DNA of 64,000 bases from an uncultured Prevotella sp. (GTDB taxonomy: Bacteria > Bacteroidota > Bacteroidia > Bacteroidales > Bacteroidaceae), in assembly GCA_900315835.1 (NCBI GenBank), contig ONAR01000011.1, positions 1-64,000 of the forward strand. The letters are read 5' to 3'. This document shows, piece after piece, positions 62,058 to 64,000 of the stretch. The notes under the pieces are model-generated. The model saw nothing but the letters and a program-made list of their open reading frames with translations. It did no database searches and had not been told where the DNA came from. Positions within the stretch are counted from its first letter, which is position 1, and each line of letters begins with the position of its first letter. Both the position numbers and the translations under genes were made by a program.

Positions 62058-64000
62058 TTATTTGACGTTGAGAGTGATGGTCTGGTCGCCGATGAGCAGA
62101 CGGTAGGTGCCGGGCTCGACGACGGTGTTGCCTTCGTCATTGACAAAGCCGAGGTCGCGGTTCACCTGCAAATTGAAGTGATAGACCACCGTCTGTCCCG
62201 TCTTAATCTCCTTCTTGTCGAAGAAGCGCAGTTCCTTCACGGGGCGCGTCAGCTTGGCGTAGGGACACTGCACGAAGCCAAGTACGGCGTGCTTGCCGTC
62301 GTAGGCGCCGGTGTTGGTGACCGGTATGTCAACGGTGAAGCGGTCGTTGGCGGTGAGCGTGGTCTTCGACACCGTCGGGGCACCATACTGATAAGTGGTA
62401 TAGCTCAGACCGTAGCCGAAGCTGTAGAGAGGGTCACTGGTCAGGTCGTGGTAGAAGCCTTGCGTGGCGCGAGCACTGGTGCGGCGGTTGTAGTAGATGG
62501 GAATCTGTCCGCCGGTGTAGGGGAAGGTGGCTGAGAGCCGACCGGAGGGGTTGACCTCGCCTTTGAGGATGCGGGCCGTAGGTGTGCCGCCGACGATACC
62601 GGTCTGCCACATCTCCACGATGGCGTCGGCCAATGGCTCCACGCCATCGAGCTGCAGTGGACGGCCATTCGACAGCACCACGATGATGGGCTTGCCCGTC
62701 TTTTTCAAGGTCTGGAGCAACTGCAGCTGCACCTCGGGCAGGGCAATGGAAGCCCTCGACTGGTTCTCACCGCTCCAGTTGCCGCGCTCGCCGAGGCAGA
62801 GGACGACGGCATCGGCCTTAGCCGCAATGGCCTTGGCTTGGGCATAGCCGCTCTGGTCGGAACCATCGTAGTCGCAGCCGCGAGCGTAGTCGATACGCAC
62901 ATCGGGTCCGAACACCGTCTTCATGGCGTCGAGCAGGGAGGTCACATCGGTCTCGCGGCCGTGGCCCCACCAGCAGCCGAGGAGATCTTTGCGCGCCTCA
63001 GCCAACGGACCGACTACGGCCAGTCGCTTGCTATTGGTGAGCGGCAGGATGCCATTGTTCTTGAGCAATACGACCGACTCTTCGGCCAACTGTTCGGCAG
63101 CGGCCCTGCTCTCGGGGCGCAGGAAGCGCTGACTGTCGGGCGTCTCAGTGGTGTAGGGATGCTCGAAGAGCCCGAGGTCGAATTTCAGTTTGAGCAGTCT
63201 GGCCACGGCGTCGTCGACCAATGTCGAATCGACCTTGCCGTCTTTGACCAACTGCGCGAGATACTTATCATAGGAATGCGACATCATATCGATGTCGACG
63301 CCACCCTTCATGGCCTGCTCGCCAGCGGTGCTGAGGTCCTTGGCCGAACCCTGCGCCTGCAGTTGCATGATGGCACCCCAGTCGGAGACTACGGGACCCT
63401 GGAAGCCCAGCTTGCGGCGCAGCACCTGACGCAGCAGATAGCTGTTGGCGGTGACCGGTGTGCCGTCGAAGTTGTTGAACGAGCTCATGACCGTTGCCGC
63501 ACCGGCGTTGATGGCCTTGCGGTAGGGGGGCAGATAGGTGTCCCACAGCGTCTGTTTCGATATCTCGGTATAGACGTAATCGCGGCCGGCCTCGGAAGCA
63601 CCGTAGCCGACATAATGCTTCAGGCAAGCGGCGATGGAGAGGCTGTCGGCCAGCGCGTTGCCCTGGTAGCCCTTGACGGCAGCGGCCCCGAAGACGCCAT
63701 TGAGGTAAGGATCCTCGCCATAGCTCTCGGCGATGCGGCCCCACCGCGGGTCGCGGGAAACATCAATCATTGGTGAAAATGTCCAGTCGACGCCCGACAT
63801 ACGGCTCTCCTGCGCTGCGACGCGGCAAGCCTGGCGGGTGAGCTCAGGGTTGAAGCTGCAAGCCTGAGCCAGTGGGATAGGGGCCACCGTGCGGAAGCCG
63901 TGGATGACGTCGTGGGCGAAGACGATGGGGATATGCAGCCGTGAGTCGTTGACGGCGTGCTGCTGCATGCGGTTGCGCAGTGCGGCGTCGGTACCGAAAT
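62058..64000 (-). CDS. GH3 beta-glucosidase (BglX-like), N-terminus outside the window
   Basis: The frame is open to the window edge (upstream codons read FGTDAALRNR), so the N-terminal part is missing. At least 646 codons are visible. Motifs are FAHDVIHGFRT, DPRWGRIAESYGEDPYL, CLKHYVGYGASEAGRD and the nucleophile region GPVVSDWGA. VVLLKNNGILPL, LGERGNWSGENQSR, FGYGLSYT and a C-terminal fibronectin-III-like domain follow. This order is that of periplasmic BglX-type beta-glucosidases. An internal ATG at 63968 is probably not the start because conserved sequence continues upstream. Confidence 0.93.
   Translation of the reverse strand, partial: FGTDAALRNRMQQHAVNDSRLHIPIVFAHDVIHGFRTVAPIPLAQACSFNPELTRQACRVAAQESRMSGVDWTFSPMIDVSRDPRWGRIAESYGEDPYLNGVFGAAAVKGYQGNALADSLSIAACLKHYVGYGASEAGRDYVYTEISKQTLWDTYLPPYRKAINAGAATVMSSFNNFDGTPVTANSYLLRQVLRRKLGFQGPVVSDWGAIMQLQAQGSAKDLSTAGEQAMKGGVDIDMMSHSYDKYLAQLVKDGKVDSTLVDDAVARLLKLKFDLGLFEHPYTTETPDSQRFLRPESRAAAEQLAEESVVLLKNNGILPLTNSKRLAVVGPLAEARKDLLGCWWGHGRETDVTSLLDAMKTVFGPDVRIDYARGCDYDGSDQSGYAQAKAIAAKADAVVLCLGERGNWSGENQSRASIALPEVQLQLLQTLKKTGKPIIVVLSNGRPLQLDGVEPLADAIVEMWQTGIVGGTPTARILKGEVNPSGRLSATFPYTGGQIPIYYNRRTSARATQGFYHDLTSDPLYSFGYGLSYTTYQYGAPTVSKTTLTANDRFTVDIPVTNTGAYDGKHAVLGFVQCPYAKLTRPVKELRFFDKKEIKTGQTVVYHFNLQVNRDLGFVNDEGNTVVEPGTYRLLIGDQTITLNVK

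Overview
The window looks like chromosomal DNA of a gut or oral Bacteroidales bacterium, most likely Prevotellaceae (Prevotella/Segatella-like). It carries a SusC/SusD system, GldH, RicT, DUF5606, DUF4834 and a Bacteroidetes-type LptD. Gene starts are mostly without Shine-Dalgarno sites, and at least a dozen promoters match the Bacteroidetes pattern TTTG-N19/21-TAnnTTTG. The species cannot be named from this sequence.

Region 1 (1-16.6 kb, + strand): a repeat-rich leader is followed by a compact polysaccharide utilisation locus (PUL). Its order is SusC, SusD, a GH18-like protein that has lost catalytic residues, a DUF1735/LamG lipoprotein, an intact GH18 endoglycosidase, an Ig-like lipoprotein, a GH28-like beta-helix protein, a GH130 phosphorylase, a GH92 mannosidase and a GH125 mannosidase. 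This set makes sense as a high-mannose N-glycan pathway. The endo-GH18 frees the glycan at the surface, SusCD imports it, GH92 and GH125 strip alpha-mannose in the periplasm, and cytoplasmic GH130 phosphorolyses the Man-beta-1,4-GlcNAc core. The GH28-like protein and the Ig-like lipoprotein are the unexplained members.

Region 2 (16.8-32.7 kb): housekeeping genes. These are ddh, a AAA/PD-(D/E)XK protein, rplY-pth-hslR, nusB-yajC-ybbR-coaE-DUF5606, pyrH, birA, tadA, a small outer-membrane protein, lptD, a coiled-coil lipoprotein and rsmI.

Region 3 (33-45 kb): citrate-to-2-oxoglutarate genes in which aconitase and isocitrate dehydrogenase form one uninterrupted reading frame, followed by citrate synthase. 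Then come metF-holB-ricT-gldH, an HAD/HD pair and an oxaloacetate decarboxylase/pyruvate carboxylase-type carboxyltransferase whose C-terminal biotinyl-like domain lacks the biotin lysine.

Region 4 (45-59.3 kb): a lipoprotein, the queuosine genes queF and a precursor transporter, a Ca/Na exchanger, Hsp20, pflB-pflA, trxA, tsaE, dnaE, and psd-pssA-DUF4834. Region 5 (59.5-64 kb): two GH3 glycosidases, the second running off the window edge; they probably belong to another glycan locus.

Intergenic spaces hold several repeat families. One is an 11-copy REP-like palindrome, often in inverted pairs, and one pair is nested in a roughly 346-bp inverted-repeat element. There are also 22-bp tandem palindromes, an 8-bp x 14 array and a 17/18-bp array. 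No tRNA, rRNA, CRISPR array, transposase or phage gene was recognised.
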